Assembly: GCA_021160565.1 (NCBI GenBank)
Contig: JAGHCG010000032.1
Location: 1 to 7,050, forward strand
Length of the DNA: 7,050 bases
Reading direction: 5' to 3'
Origin: a bacterium
GTDB lineage: Bacteria; Ratteibacteria; UBA8468; B48-G9; JAFGKM01
A program made the translations under genes and the position numbers. A model generated the notes under the pieces. The model was not told the origin of the DNA. It did no database searches and worked only from the letters and a program-made list of their open reading frames with translations. Positions 1 to 6,654 of the stretch are shown here, piece by piece (within the stretch, counting starts at the first letter, position 1; each line of letters begins with the position of its first letter).

Positions 1-552
1 ATATGTAAATCTTGGCAGATAAAAAATGTTAAATTTTCCAAGGTAAACTTTTGCTTTCAGAATTCTCATATAATTATTTTTAACATATTCAATTTTTTCA
101 CACGAAAACTTATAATGAGGAATTTTTTTATTACAGGTTGTTATATATCCATCTAATAAGACTATCTTGTTTTTTCCCTTTTCGATTTTTTTTGCTTTTC
201 CATAAAATGGAGGGGAAGAAAACGCTCCAGTTAATAAAATCCCTGTTTCAGTATAAATATTGTAAGAAATCATTGAAGCAGAAAAACTTCCCATGTCTGA
301 TTTTATTCTAAGATTCCCTTCTGCTGTTATTTCTCCTTTAATACGGTTAAATCTTGCTTTTTCACATTCCATGAGAATATCTTTATAATAAATCTTCACA
401 TTACCTTTCAGAACAATCTCTTCAATTTCTCCTTTTTCAGTAAATTTAACTTCCATTTTATCAGATGTATAAAAAATTTCATCTGTTTTTGAAAATAGAA
501 AACTCCAGAAGAGAAAAAATAAAATGGTGAAAAATTTAAATTTCAAATCCAT
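1..552 (-). CDS. lptD: LptD/OstA-like LPS-assembly outer-membrane protein, N-terminal part (runs off left edge)
   Basis: The first 184 codons of a leftward gene are present, open to the window edge. Seen: a hydrophobic signal-peptide-like start (about residues 1-21, MDLKFKFFTILFFLFWSFLF, then SKTDE). An OstA/LptA-type beta-strand region follows (about 30-120), with the repeating pattern LKGNVKIYYKDILMECEKARF. Next comes an LptD-type segment (about 118-184) reading FYGKA, then DGYITTCN, IPHYKF and a stretch ending FNIFYLPRF. The Thr-Thr-Cys followed by P-x-Y and ending in a YLP motif is typical of the LptD N-terminal periplasmic domain joining the barrel. Known of the family: LptD is the outer-membrane barrel that, with LptE, inserts lipopolysaccharide into the outer leaflet. 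The ATG at 552 lies inside the 3' end of the kinase gene (17-nt overlap), with GGGGA about 5 nt upstream, suggesting translational coupling. The barrel is outside the window, so a shorter OstA-family protein is not excluded. Confidence 0.72.
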   Translation of the reverse strand, partial: MDLKFKFFTILFFLFWSFLFSKTDEIFYTSDKMEVKFTEKGEIEEIVLKGNVKIYYKDILMECEKARFNRIKGEITAEGNLRIKSDMGSFSASMISYNIYTETGILLTGAFSSPPFYGKAKKIEKGKNKIVLLDGYITTCNKKIPHYKFSCEKIEYVKNNYMRILKAKVYLGKFNIFYLPRFTY

Positions 553-1477
553 ACTTTTCCCCAAATTCTTTCAACTCCTCATAAGAAGAAATACCAGAAG
601 TTGCGCCCATCGCAGTTGTAATTTTTGCTCCTGTCAGATTTGCAAGTAATCCACATTTTTCAAATGGAAAATCTCTTGTAAGACCAGCAATAAACCCAGC
701 CACATATCCATCACCTGCTCCTGTGGTATCAATCACATTTATTTTGAGAGGGGGAAATTCATGTTTTTCTTCACTGTTCATTATAAAAGAACCATTTTCT
801 CCCATTTTAAGGCATACATTTTTCACTCCTTTTGAGAGAAGAAATTCAGCAATTTCTTCAGGTTCGTTTTTTCCTGTAATCATTTTTGCTTCTTCAATAC
901 TTGGGAGAAAATAATCAACATACGGGAAAGAAGGTTCAAGAAGTTTTATCCATTTTCCTGTGGCATCCCAGACAGTGTCAAGACATGTTATAAGTCCATA
1001 TTCTTTTGCCTTTTTGAAAGTTTCAGCCATAGGAAGCCCATCAAATTTCGGCATAAGAAGTGCCCCTGCTATATGAAGTATCTGAAAATTTTTTAGATAT
1101 TCAAAATCTATATCTTCAATTGTAAACTCTGCATTTGCTCCAACTGAATGTATGAATGACCTTTCTCCATCAGAATGAACCAGAACCGCTGTACCAGATG
1201 TATTTGTTTTATCTGTAATTTTAATCCCTTCTGTTTCAATCCCCTCTTCTTCCAGTTTATTCAGAATAAATTTCCCGAGATTATCATTTCCCACTTTTCC
1301 CACAATTGCAACTTCTCCACCAAGTTTTTTTAAAACCACACCTGTATTTGTCGCACATCCACCTATTTGAAGTTCAGTTGTATCAATGAGAGTTAATTTA
1401 CCTTTTTCTGGCATTTTCTCAATAGGTTTTACAAGAAAATCTCCAACTATTATTCCTATACATATGGTTTTTTTCAT
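536..1477 (-). CDS. PfkB-family carbohydrate/nucleoside kinase (ribokinase-like), substrate unknown
   Basis: A 313-residue cytosolic kinase of the ribokinase/PfkB fold, the usual length for the family. Seen: the N-terminal strand KKTICIGIIVGDF; the Gly-Gly substrate-binding signature at residues 39-46 (GGCATNTG); a lid-like segment around 94-112 (SGTAVLVHSDGERSF); the LPSIEEAKMITG block at 191-202; and the C-terminal signature DTTGAGDGYVAGF at 250-262. In that last motif GAGD forms the anion hole and Asp256 is the expected catalytic base. Family knowledge: these enzymes transfer the ATP gamma-phosphate to a hydroxyl of a sugar or nucleoside. Sequence alone does not separate ribokinase, fructokinase and adenosine-kinase types here. 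The frame stays open upstream to a TTG at 1501, but I chose ATG 1477 because AGGGGGAAG lies immediately upstream and the protein then begins at the first conserved strand. It starts 20 nt after the purM stop and overlaps the start of lptD, so all three are probably co-transcribed. Confidence 0.88.
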   Translation of the reverse strand: MKKTICIGIIVGDFLVKPIEKMPEKGKLTLIDTTELQIGGCATNTGVVLKKLGGEVAIVGKVGNDNLGKFILNKLEEEGIETEGIKITDKTNTSGTAVLVHSDGERSFIHSVGANAEFTIEDIDFEYLKNFQILHIAGALLMPKFDGLPMAETFKKAKEYGLITCLDTVWDATGKWIKLLEPSFPYVDYFLPSIEEAKMITGKNEPEEIAEFLLSKGVKNVCLKMGENGSFIMNSEEKHEFPPLKINVIDTTGAGDGYVAGFIAGLTRDFPFEKCGLLANLTGAKITTAMGATSGISSYEELKEFGEKYGFEI

Positions 1478-1497
1478 TTCTTCCCCCTGCTTTTCTT

Positions 1498-2487
1498 TCA
1501 AACAATTTCAACACTTTTTCTTCCTTCAATTATTTCTCCAATTACGTAAGGAATGAAATTAAATTTTCTTACCATCTCACTAACTTTATTGAGATTTTGG
1601 GATTTCACCACCAGGACAGTTCCAATTCCCATATTGAAAACATTAAACATCTCTTTTTCTTCAATTTTCCCTTCTTTTTTTATAATTTCAAAAACGGGTA
1701 AAATTTCCAATGATTTTTTTTCAATTCTTGCTTTTAAATCTTCAGGCAAAATTCTTATTAAATTTCCAGGAATACCTCCTCCTGTAATGTGAGATGCTGC
1801 TTTTATTAAAGAAGAAGAAAAAAGTTCATGAAGAAGAGGAGAATAAATAAAAGTGGGTTTTAAAAGTTCTTTCCAGATTGGCATACCAATTTCTTCATAA
1901 TATTTTTGAAGTTTTTTCTTTTTAAAAATTTTCCTTAAAAGAGAAAAGCCATTACTGTGTACTCCATTTGAATTAATTCCAACCAGTACATCCCCTGCTT
2001 TTATTCTTTTAAAATCTGGAATTTTACTTCTCTCAACAATTCCAACACAGAAAGCAGCAAGGTCAAATCCATCTTTTCCGTAAACATCTTTCATCTGTGC
2101 AATCTCTCCACCAATAAGAGAACAACCCGCTATTTTACAGCCCTCTATTATTCCATCTATAATCTCCTTTTCTCTTTTCCCTTTTATCTCTCCTACAGCT
2201 ATATAATCCAATAAAAACAAAATTTCTGCTCCACTTACAGCCACATCATTTACATTCATTGCTACAAGGTCAATTCCTATTCCTATGTATTCTTCAAACT
2301 GTTGAGCCAGAAGAATTTTCGTTCCAACACCATCTGTTGAAGAAACAAGAACCGGGTTTTTATACTTTTTAGAAGGGAAAGAGAAAAGACCTGAAAAAAA
2401 TCCTATTTCTCCGATAACATTTTTCTGGAAGGTGATTTTTGTTTTTTCTTTAATGTAAGAAATTAAATTTTCTGCTTTTTTTTTCAT
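1498..2487 (-). CDS. purM: Phosphoribosylformylglycinamidine cyclo-ligase (AIR synthase); conserved N-terminus out of frame
   Basis: PurM closes the imidazole ring: FGAM plus ATP gives 5-aminoimidazole ribotide, the fifth step of purine synthesis, in the cytosol. Seen: PVLVSSTDGVGTK (TDGVGTK is the family signature), IGIGIDLVAMNVNDV, GAEILFLLDY, GCSLIGGE, FCVGIVE, NGVHSNGFSLLRK, HITGGGIPGNL, and a C-terminal FNMGIGTVLVV block. The open frame from ATG 2487 gives 329 residues, beginning MKKKAENLISYIKEK. That lacks the conserved Tyr-Lys-x-Ala-Gly-Val-Asp segment, which sits just upstream in another frame (see 2477-2518). Removing one A from the A9 run at 2476-2484 would give about 339 residues, close to the usual ~345. 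AGGAG stands only 3 nt before ATG 2487, a poor spacing. The frame extends further upstream to 2727, but that part runs antisense into atpB and is not PurM-like. The motif usually written GGETAEMPG reads GGEIAQMKD here. Identity is secure; the true start is not. Confidence 0.9.
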   Translation of the reverse strand: MKKKAENLISYIKEKTKITFQKNVIGEIGFFSGLFSFPSKKYKNPVLVSSTDGVGTKILLAQQFEEYIGIGIDLVAMNVNDVAVSGAEILFLLDYIAVGEIKGKREKEIIDGIIEGCKIAGCSLIGGEIAQMKDVYGKDGFDLAAFCVGIVERSKIPDFKRIKAGDVLVGINSNGVHSNGFSLLRKIFKKKKLQKYYEEIGMPIWKELLKPTFIYSPLLHELFSSSLIKAASHITGGGIPGNLIRILPEDLKARIEKKSLEILPVFEIIKKEGKIEEKEMFNVFNMGIGTVLVVKSQNLNKVSEMVRKFNFIPYVIGEIIEGRKSVEIV

Positions 2488-2518
2488 CCACTCCTGCTTT
2501 TTTATAATCAATTCCCAT
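2477..2518 (-). other. purM: Out-of-frame N-terminal codons of purM before an A9 tract
   Basis: Reading leftward from ATG 2518, the codons give MGIDYKKAGVDEKK, matching the conserved start of PurM proteins (E. coli has SYKDAGVDIDAGN at this place). The ATG has its own Shine-Dalgarno sequence, AAGGG (complement of 2525-2529), with a 6-nt spacer. In this frame translation stops at 2450-2452, soon after the run of nine A (complement of 2476-2484). The main purM frame resumes with GCA GAA AAT (AEN) right after the run if one A is skipped. This is therefore very probably the real purM start, separated from the body of the gene by a +1 A in a homopolymer. It may reflect a sequencing or assembly indel, transcriptional slippage, or a true frameshift mutation. 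Confidence 0.75.
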
Positions 2519-2527
2519 GAGTGTCCC

Positions 2528-2555
2528 TTGTAAAAAATTTTTTTTATTATATAAT
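2528..2555 (+). promoter_or_regulatory. Putative sigma70-type promoter of the V-ATPase B-D genes
   Basis: TTGTAA at 2528-2533 and TATAAT at 2550-2555 are separated by 16 nt. Initiation about 7 nt after the -10 would fall near 2562-2563, only a few nucleotides before the first ATG (2566). The transcript would be leaderless or nearly so, which fits the lack of any Shine-Dalgarno sequence ahead of that ATG. Confidence 0.6.
2546..2551 (-). promoter_or_regulatory. Putative -10 element of the purM operon promoter
   Basis: On the minus strand this hexamer reads TATAAT, a perfect -10. It lies 28 nt upstream of the PurM-like ATG at 2518, leaving a leader of about 20 nt that contains AAGGG. Only a weak -35 is visible 17 nt further up (TTCTTC). 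It shares a 14-bp perfect palindrome, TTATTATATAATAA at 2544-2557, with the -10 of the divergent atpB promoter, so the two start sites probably compete for polymerase. Confidence 0.5.
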
Positions 2556-2565
2556 AATTTTCATT

Positions 2566-3978
2566 ATGGAAGAAATGGTAAGAACTTTGAAAGAATATAA
2601 CAGTGTAAAGAATATTGCAGGTCCTCTTATGCTTATTGAAGGAGTTGAAGGAGCTGGATATGGAGAACTTGTTGAAATTCTTCAGGGAGATGAAAAAAGA
2701 CTTGGAAGAATTCTCGAAGTTGACCATGATAAAGCGCTGGTACAGGTCTTTGAAGGGACAACCGGTTTAAGCGTAAGTGAAGCAAAAGTAAGATTTACTG
2801 GAAAAGGAATTGAATTTCCTGTTTCTCCTGAAATTCTTGGTAGAGTTTTCACAGGCCTTGGTAAGATAAGAGATGGTGGTCCTGAAATAATTCCTGAGAA
2901 ATATCTGAATATAAATGGAAATCCAATAAATCCTACAAGAAGGGATTATCCTTCAGAATTCATTCAGACAGGTATTTCTGCTATAGATGGATTAAACAGT
3001 CTCGTGAGGGGACAGAAACTCCCGATATTTTCTGGTTCAGGTCTTCCACATAATTTACTTGCCACCCAGATAGTAAAACAGGCGACAATTCCAGGAGAAG
3101 AAGGTGAAACAAAATTTGCAATTGTTTTTGCTGCCATGGGAATTACTTTTGAAGAAGCAGAATTTTTTCAGGAAGAATTTATAAAAGCAGGAGCAATTGA
3201 AAGATGTGTTATTTTTATCAATCTTGCAGATGAACCAGCAATTGAAAGAATAGCCACTCCGAGAGTTGCTCTTACAGCTGCAGAATACCTTGCTTTTGAC
3301 CTTGGGATGCATGTTGTTGTTATTCTTACAGATATGACAAACTATGCAGAGGCATTGAGAGAAATATCAGCAGCCAGAAATGAAATACCCGGAAGAAGAG
3401 GGTATCCTTCCTATCTTTACACAGACCTTGCCACAATTTATGAAAGAGCAGGAAGAATTAAAGGAAAACCCGGTTCAATTACTCAAATTCCAATTCTTAC
3501 AATGCCAGAAGATGATAAAACTCACCCAATTCCAGATTTGACAGGATATATTACAGAAGGGCAGATTATTTTTTCAAGAGCATTACATTTAAAAGGAATT
3601 TATCCACCAATTGATGTTTTAACCTCACTTTCAAGGTTGAGAGATAAAGGAATTGGAGTTGATAAAAAAACAGGAAAAAAACTTACCAGAGAAGACCATC
3701 CTGCAATAGCAAGTCAGCTTTTTGCTTCTTATGCAAGAGGGAAAGAAGCAGAAGAACTTGCAATGGTTCTGGGAGAAGCGGCTTTGACTGAATCAGATGT
3801 TGCTCATTTGAAATTTTCAAGAATGTTTGAGGAAGAATTTATAAATCAGGGGAAAGAGGAAAATAGAAGTATTGAAGAGACACTTGATATTGGATGGAAA
3901 TTACTCAGAACATTACCAAAATCCGATATAAAACGTATTCCACCTGAGATTCTTGAAAAATACTGGAATAAAAAATGA
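2566..3978 (+). CDS. atpB: V/A-type ATP synthase subunit B (non-catalytic nucleotide-binding subunit)
   Basis: Subunit B (NtpB type) alternates with catalytic subunit A in the A3B3 head of the V1/A1 sector, on the cytoplasmic face of the membrane. Seen over 470 residues, the usual length: a beta-barrel start ([19 protein letters not shown], about 11-29); the [19 protein letters not shown] block (88-106); the degenerate P-loop SGSGLPHN (156-163) in place of the GxxGxGKT of subunit [19 protein letters not shown] (272-289); ERAGR (293-297); and SLSRL, with Arg357 at the usual arginine-finger position. A short insertion (VDKKTGKKL, about 365-373) precedes [20 protein letters not shown] chose ATG 2566. 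ATG 2575 is possible, while the open frame back to GTG 2521 runs through the promoter and is unlikely. The stop overlaps the start of atpD by ATGA. Subunit A, normally just upstream, is absent here. The direction of coupling (ATP synthesis or hydrolysis, H+ or Na+) cannot be read from this subunit. Confidence 0.95.
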   Translation: MEEMVRTLKEYNSVKNIAGPLMLIEGVEGAGYGELVEILQGDEKRLGRILEVDHDKALVQVFEGTTGLSVSEAKVRFTGKGIEFPVSPEILGRVFTGLGKIRDGGPEIIPEKYLNINGNPINPTRRDYPSEFIQTGISAIDGLNSLVRGQKLPIFSGSGLPHNLLATQIVKQATIPGEEGETKFAIVFAAMGITFEEAEFFQEEFIKAGAIERCVIFINLADEPAIERIATPRVALTAAEYLAFDLGMHVVVILTDMTNYAEALREISAARNEIPGRRGYPSYLYTDLATIYERAGRIKGKPGSITQIPILTMPEDDKTHPIPDLTGYITEGQIIFSRALHLKGIYPPIDVLTSLSRLRDKGIGVDKKTGKKLTREDHPAIASQLFASYARGKEAEELAMVLGEAALTESDVAHLKFSRMFEEEFINQGKEENRSIEETLDIGWKLLRTLPKSDIKRIPPEILEKYWNKK

Positions 3979-4580
3979 AACTGAAAATAAATCCCACCAG
4001 AATGGAGTTGCTTAAATTAAAAAAAAGAATTAAACTGGCCAGAAGAGGGCATAAACTTCTGAGAGACAAAGAAGAACAGCTTTTAATAGAATTCAGAAAA
4101 CTTGTTGGAGTGGTAAAAGAAAAAAGAAAAGAGGTGGAAGAAGCACTTTATAACTTTTATGTGGATATACTTACTTTAAGAGGAATAACAGAGGAAAAGA
4201 GGTGGCAACTTCTCCTTTCAAATCCATTTTTGAAATCAGAATTTATTACTGAAACAAAAAAGGTTCTGAATATTCCTGTCTCTGAAATACATTTAAAAAT
4301 TGAAAAACTCGCTCCTGATTACTTTTCTCCTCCATTTTATGTATATCTTCTGCAAAGAGGAAAAGAAATCATAGAAAAAATTCTTGACCTTTATACTCTT
4401 GAAAACAAACTTATAAGTTTTTCAGAAGAGATTGAAAGAACAAGAAGAAGAGTAAATGCTCTTGAACATGTATTAATTCCAAATTTAGAGGAAACGATAA
4501 AATTCATTACCTTCAAACTTGACGAATATGAAAGAAGTTCCCTTGTTAAACTGAAACATCTTCAGATGATTAAATCTTAA
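3975..4580 (+). CDS. atpD: V/A-type ATP synthase subunit D (central stalk)
   Basis: A 201-residue subunit D (NtpD type), the rotor shaft inserted in the A3B3 head; it transmits rotation between the catalytic sector and the membrane ring. Seen: the family's N-terminal signature [19 protein letters not shown] at residues 4-22, followed by [15 protein letters not shown]. The protein is very rich in Lys, Glu and Leu. Long helices at both ends (about 5-60 and 130-195, including the family-typical [21 protein letters not shown]) would pair as the antiparallel coiled coil, with a less conserved middle (about 75-125) forming the short head domain. It starts in the ATGA overlap with atpB, so it is translationally coupled. 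It ends 50 bp from the convergent end of dnaK. No further ATPase genes follow. Confidence 0.95.
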   Translation: MKLKINPTRMELLKLKKRIKLARRGHKLLRDKEEQLLIEFRKLVGVVKEKRKEVEEALYNFYVDILTLRGITEEKRWQLLLSNPFLKSEFITETKKVLNIPVSEIHLKIEKLAPDYFSPPFYVYLLQRGKEIIEKILDLYTLENKLISFSEEIERTRRRVNALEHVLIPNLEETIKFITFKLDEYERSSLVKLKHLQMIKS

Positions 4581-4608
4581 CTTAAAATACGCCAAATCCC
4601 TTACTACT

Positions 4609-4639
4609 CAAGGCTTCCAGATGCCGAGGTTTAGCCTTG
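4609..4639. repeat. Hairpin repeat between convergent atpD and dnaK, possible bidirectional terminator
   Basis: CAAGGCT (4609-4615) and AGCCTTG (4633-4639) form a perfect 7-bp stem, with a CC/GG pair further in (4616-4618 with 4628-4629). The right arm carries AGGTTTAGCCTTG (4627-4639), identical over 13 bases to part of the inverted repeat at 6595-6649. On the plus strand a T-rich stretch (GTTGTCTTTGTT) follows the stem, so it could end atpD transcription, but there is no clean T-run. On the minus strand the repeat contains the last codons and TAA stop of dnaK. Confidence 0.5.
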
Positions 4640-6538
4640 GTTGTCTTTGTTATCATCAACTTCTTTATATTCAGCATCTACCACATTACCTTTATTCTCT
4701 GATGTTTTTTCACCACCAGATTGAGTTGAAGAAGTTCCTGTACCAGATGAGGATTGATTTGGTCCCTGTTGTTGTGCCTGTTGATATAAAATCTGAGCAA
4801 GACGATGTGAAGCTGTTTCAACTTCTTCCATAGCCCTTCTTATACTTTCTGCATCTTTCTGTTCTGACTGAATTAATCTTCTCAGATTATCAATTTTCTC
4901 CTGTATTTTTTTCTTCTCATCTTCACTTAACTTATCTCCATGTTCTTTCAGAGTTTTGTTGACTGTATATATCAATGTATCTGCCTGATTACACAGTTCA
5001 GCAAGTTCTTTTCTTTTCCTGTCTTCCTCTGCATATTTCTCTGCTTCCTTTATCATTCTTTCAATTTCTTCCTGTGAAAGTTTCTTTGAAGCAGTTATCT
5101 TTATTGACTGTTCTTTCCCTGTAGCAAGGTCTTTTGCAGAAACATGTAAAATTCCATTTGCATCTATATCAAAAGTAACTTCTATTTGTGGAACACCTCT
5201 TGGAGCAGGTGGAATTCCCATAAGATGGAATCTTCCAAGAGACAGATTATCTTTTGCCATTGGTCTTTCACCCTGCAAAACATGTATTTCAACAGAAGTC
5301 TGGTTATCTGCTGCAGTTGTGAAAATCTGACTCTTCTTCACAGGAATTGTTGTATTTCTTTCAATAATTTTTGTGAAAACTCCTCCAAGTGTCTCAACTC
5401 CAAGAGAAAGGGGGGTAACATCAAGTAAGAGAATATCTTTGTCTTTCATTTCACCAGCAAGAATTGCTCCCTGAATGGCTGCTCCAATTGAAACACACTC
5501 CATCGGGTCTATTCCTCTCTCTGGTTTAACTCCAATATATTCTTCAACGAATTTCTGAACAATTGGCATTCTTGTTGGTCCACCTACCAGAATTACTTTA
5601 TTTATATCACTTCTTGAAATCTTGGCATCTTCAATTGCTCTATCAATCGGTGCTTTACATCTTTCAATAACAGGAGTAACAAGTTCTTCAAGTTTTGCTC
5701 TTCTTATTTTCATCTGGAGGTGTTTAGGTCCTGTCTGGTCAGCAGTTATAAATGGCAGGTTTATTTCTGTTTCAATCGTTGATGAAAGTTCTATTTTTGC
5801 TTTTTCTGCTGCTTCTCTTATTCTCTGCATTGCCATTTTATCATTTCTCAAATCTATTCCTGTTTCCTTTTTAAACTCTTCAACAATGTAATCAATTAAA
5901 GCATTATCCATATCTGTTCCACCCAGTTGGGTGTCTCCACTTGTTGAGAGAACCTTGAAAACTCCACCCATCATTTCCATTATTGTTACATCAAGAGTTC
6001 CTGCTCCAAAATCAAAGACAAGAATTTTGAGTTCCTGATTAAGTTTATCAAGACCATAGGCAAGTGCTGCTGCTGTTGGCTCATTTAAAAGACGCATCAC
6101 TTCAAGACCTGCTATTGTTCCAGCATCTTTTGTTGCCTGTCTCTGGTTGTCATTGAAATAAGCAGGAACAGTTATAACCGCTTTCTTAATGGGATATCCG
6201 AGAAATGATTCTGCATCTCTTTTTATTTTCTGAAGAATAAAAGCGGATATCTGTTCAGGAGTATAAGTTTTTCCATATATGTGGTATCTGTAATCAGTTC
6301 CCATTTTTCTTTTTGCAGCAAAAACAGTTCCCTCAGGATTAACTGCAGCCTGTCTCCTTGCAGGTTCTCCCACAAGAACCTGTCCATCTTTTGTGAAAGC
6401 AACATAAGAAGGGAATGCTTTTCCACCAACAATGGTGGTTCCTTCAGCACTTGGAATTATAACAGGCTTATCTCCCTCCATTATTGCTGCAGAAGAATTA
6501 CTTGTTCCAAGGTCTATTCCTATAATTTTTTCTGCCAT
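4631..6538 (-). CDS. dnaK: Chaperone protein DnaK (Hsp70)
   Basis: A 635-residue cytosolic Hsp70 that cycles ATP to bind and release unfolded polypeptides, normally with DnaJ and GrpE (neither gene is nearby). Seen: nucleotide-binding domain with phosphate 1 loop [10 protein letters not shown] (6-15), Lys76 in FAAKRKMG at the place of the catalytic lysine, [17 protein letters not shown] (124-140), [13 protein letters not shown] (150-162), phosphate 2 loop [10 protein letters not shown] (175-184) and VGGPTRMP (318-325). The linker is [13 protein letters not shown] (368-380). A beta-sandwich substrate domain (about 385-500) holds [12 protein letters not shown] and [15 protein letters not shown] helical lid (about 500-590) is followed by a Gln/Ser/Gly/Thr-rich tail and a DnaK-like acidic end ([11 protein letters not shown]). 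After Gly80 it goes directly to [18 protein letters not shown], without the ~23-residue insert of proteobacterial DnaK. The final residues DNQG and the stop fall in a repeat. ATG 6538 was chosen for its ideal Shine-Dalgarno sequence; the open frame back to GTG 6547 would overlap that site. Confidence 0.97.
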   Translation of the reverse strand: MAEKIIGIDLGTSNSSAAIMEGDKPVIIPSAEGTTIVGGKAFPSYVAFTKDGQVLVGEPARRQAAVNPEGTVFAAKRKMGTDYRYHIYGKTYTPEQISAFILQKIKRDAESFLGYPIKKAVITVPAYFNDNQRQATKDAGTIAGLEVMRLLNEPTAAALAYGLDKLNQELKILVFDFGAGTLDVTIMEMMGGVFKVLSTSGDTQLGGTDMDNALIDYIVEEFKKETGIDLRNDKMAMQRIREAAEKAKIELSSTIETEINLPFITADQTGPKHLQMKIRRAKLEELVTPVIERCKAPIDRAIEDAKISRSDINKVILVGGPTRMPIVQKFVEEYIGVKPERGIDPMECVSIGAAIQGAILAGEMKDKDILLLDVTPLSLGVETLGGVFTKIIERNTTIPVKKSQIFTTAADNQTSVEIHVLQGERPMAKDNLSLGRFHLMGIPPAPRGVPQIEVTFDIDANGILHVSAKDLATGKEQSIKITASKKLSQEEIERMIKEAEKYAEEDRKRKELAELCNQADTLIYTVNKTLKEHGDKLSEDEKKKIQEKIDNLRRLIQSEQKDAESIRRAMEEVETASHRLAQILYQQAQQQGPNQSSSGTGTSSTQSGGEKTSENKGNVVDAEYKEVDDNKDNQG

Positions 6539-6545
6539 CTTTCCC

Positions 6546-6551
6546 ACCTCC
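6546..6551 (-). promoter_or_regulatory. Shine-Dalgarno sequence of dnaK
   Basis: GGAGGT on the minus strand, 7 nt before ATG 6538. It is the strongest ribosome-binding site attached to a gene in this window and it fixes the dnaK start. No CIRCE operator (TTAGCACTC-N9-GAGTGCTAA) and no convincing -35/-10 pair is seen in 6552-6594. Confidence 0.85.
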
Positions 6552-6594
6552 GTTTTTTTTATTAGATGAGGAAAATCAATTCAGGTTTCAAATC

Positions 6595-6649
6595 AAGGCT
6601 AAACCTTTCCTCCATAGAAGAGACCAGTCAGGCAACAAGGTTTAGCCTT
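6595..6649. repeat. Long inverted repeat upstream of dnaK (13-bp perfect arms)
   Basis: AAGGCTAAACCTT at 6595-6607 is the exact reverse complement of AAGGTTTAGCCTT at 6637-6649, with a 29-nt loop. Thirteen bases of the same sequence recur at the other end of dnaK (4627-4639), so it is a dispersed palindromic repeat (REP- or MITE-like) and not just a local operator. It lies 57 nt or more upstream of the dnaK start and would sit in the mRNA leader if transcription starts at the tRNA promoter. Confidence 0.7.
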
Positions 6650-6654
6650 TATAG

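Noticed and set aside
723..914. Small open frames opposite pfkB, purM, atpB and dnaK (e.g. 723-914, 1553-1792, 3055-3312, 5186-5428, 5622-5891, 6281-6565)
   Set aside because: Each lies wholly or almost wholly inside a well-supported gene on the other strand, has atypical composition and no ribosome-binding site; they are shadow frames.
2521..2727. N-terminal extension of the purM frame rightward to 2727
   Set aside because: It runs antisense through the start of atpB and the promoter region, its residues are low-complexity (Ser, Phe, Asn), and PurM homology begins only after 2487/2518.
4600..4840. Rightward open frame 4621-4833 after atpD as a third operon gene
   Set aside because: It lies antisense to the dnaK C-terminal tail and starts inside the hairpin repeat; its composition reflects the Gln/Ser-rich dnaK tail.
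6595..6649. Inverted repeat as a CIRCE/HrcA operator for dnaK
   Set aside because: CIRCE has 9-bp arms TTAGCACTC/GAGTGCTAA with a 9-nt spacer; the arms, sequence and 29-nt loop here do not match, and the repeat also occurs at the 3' end of dnaK.
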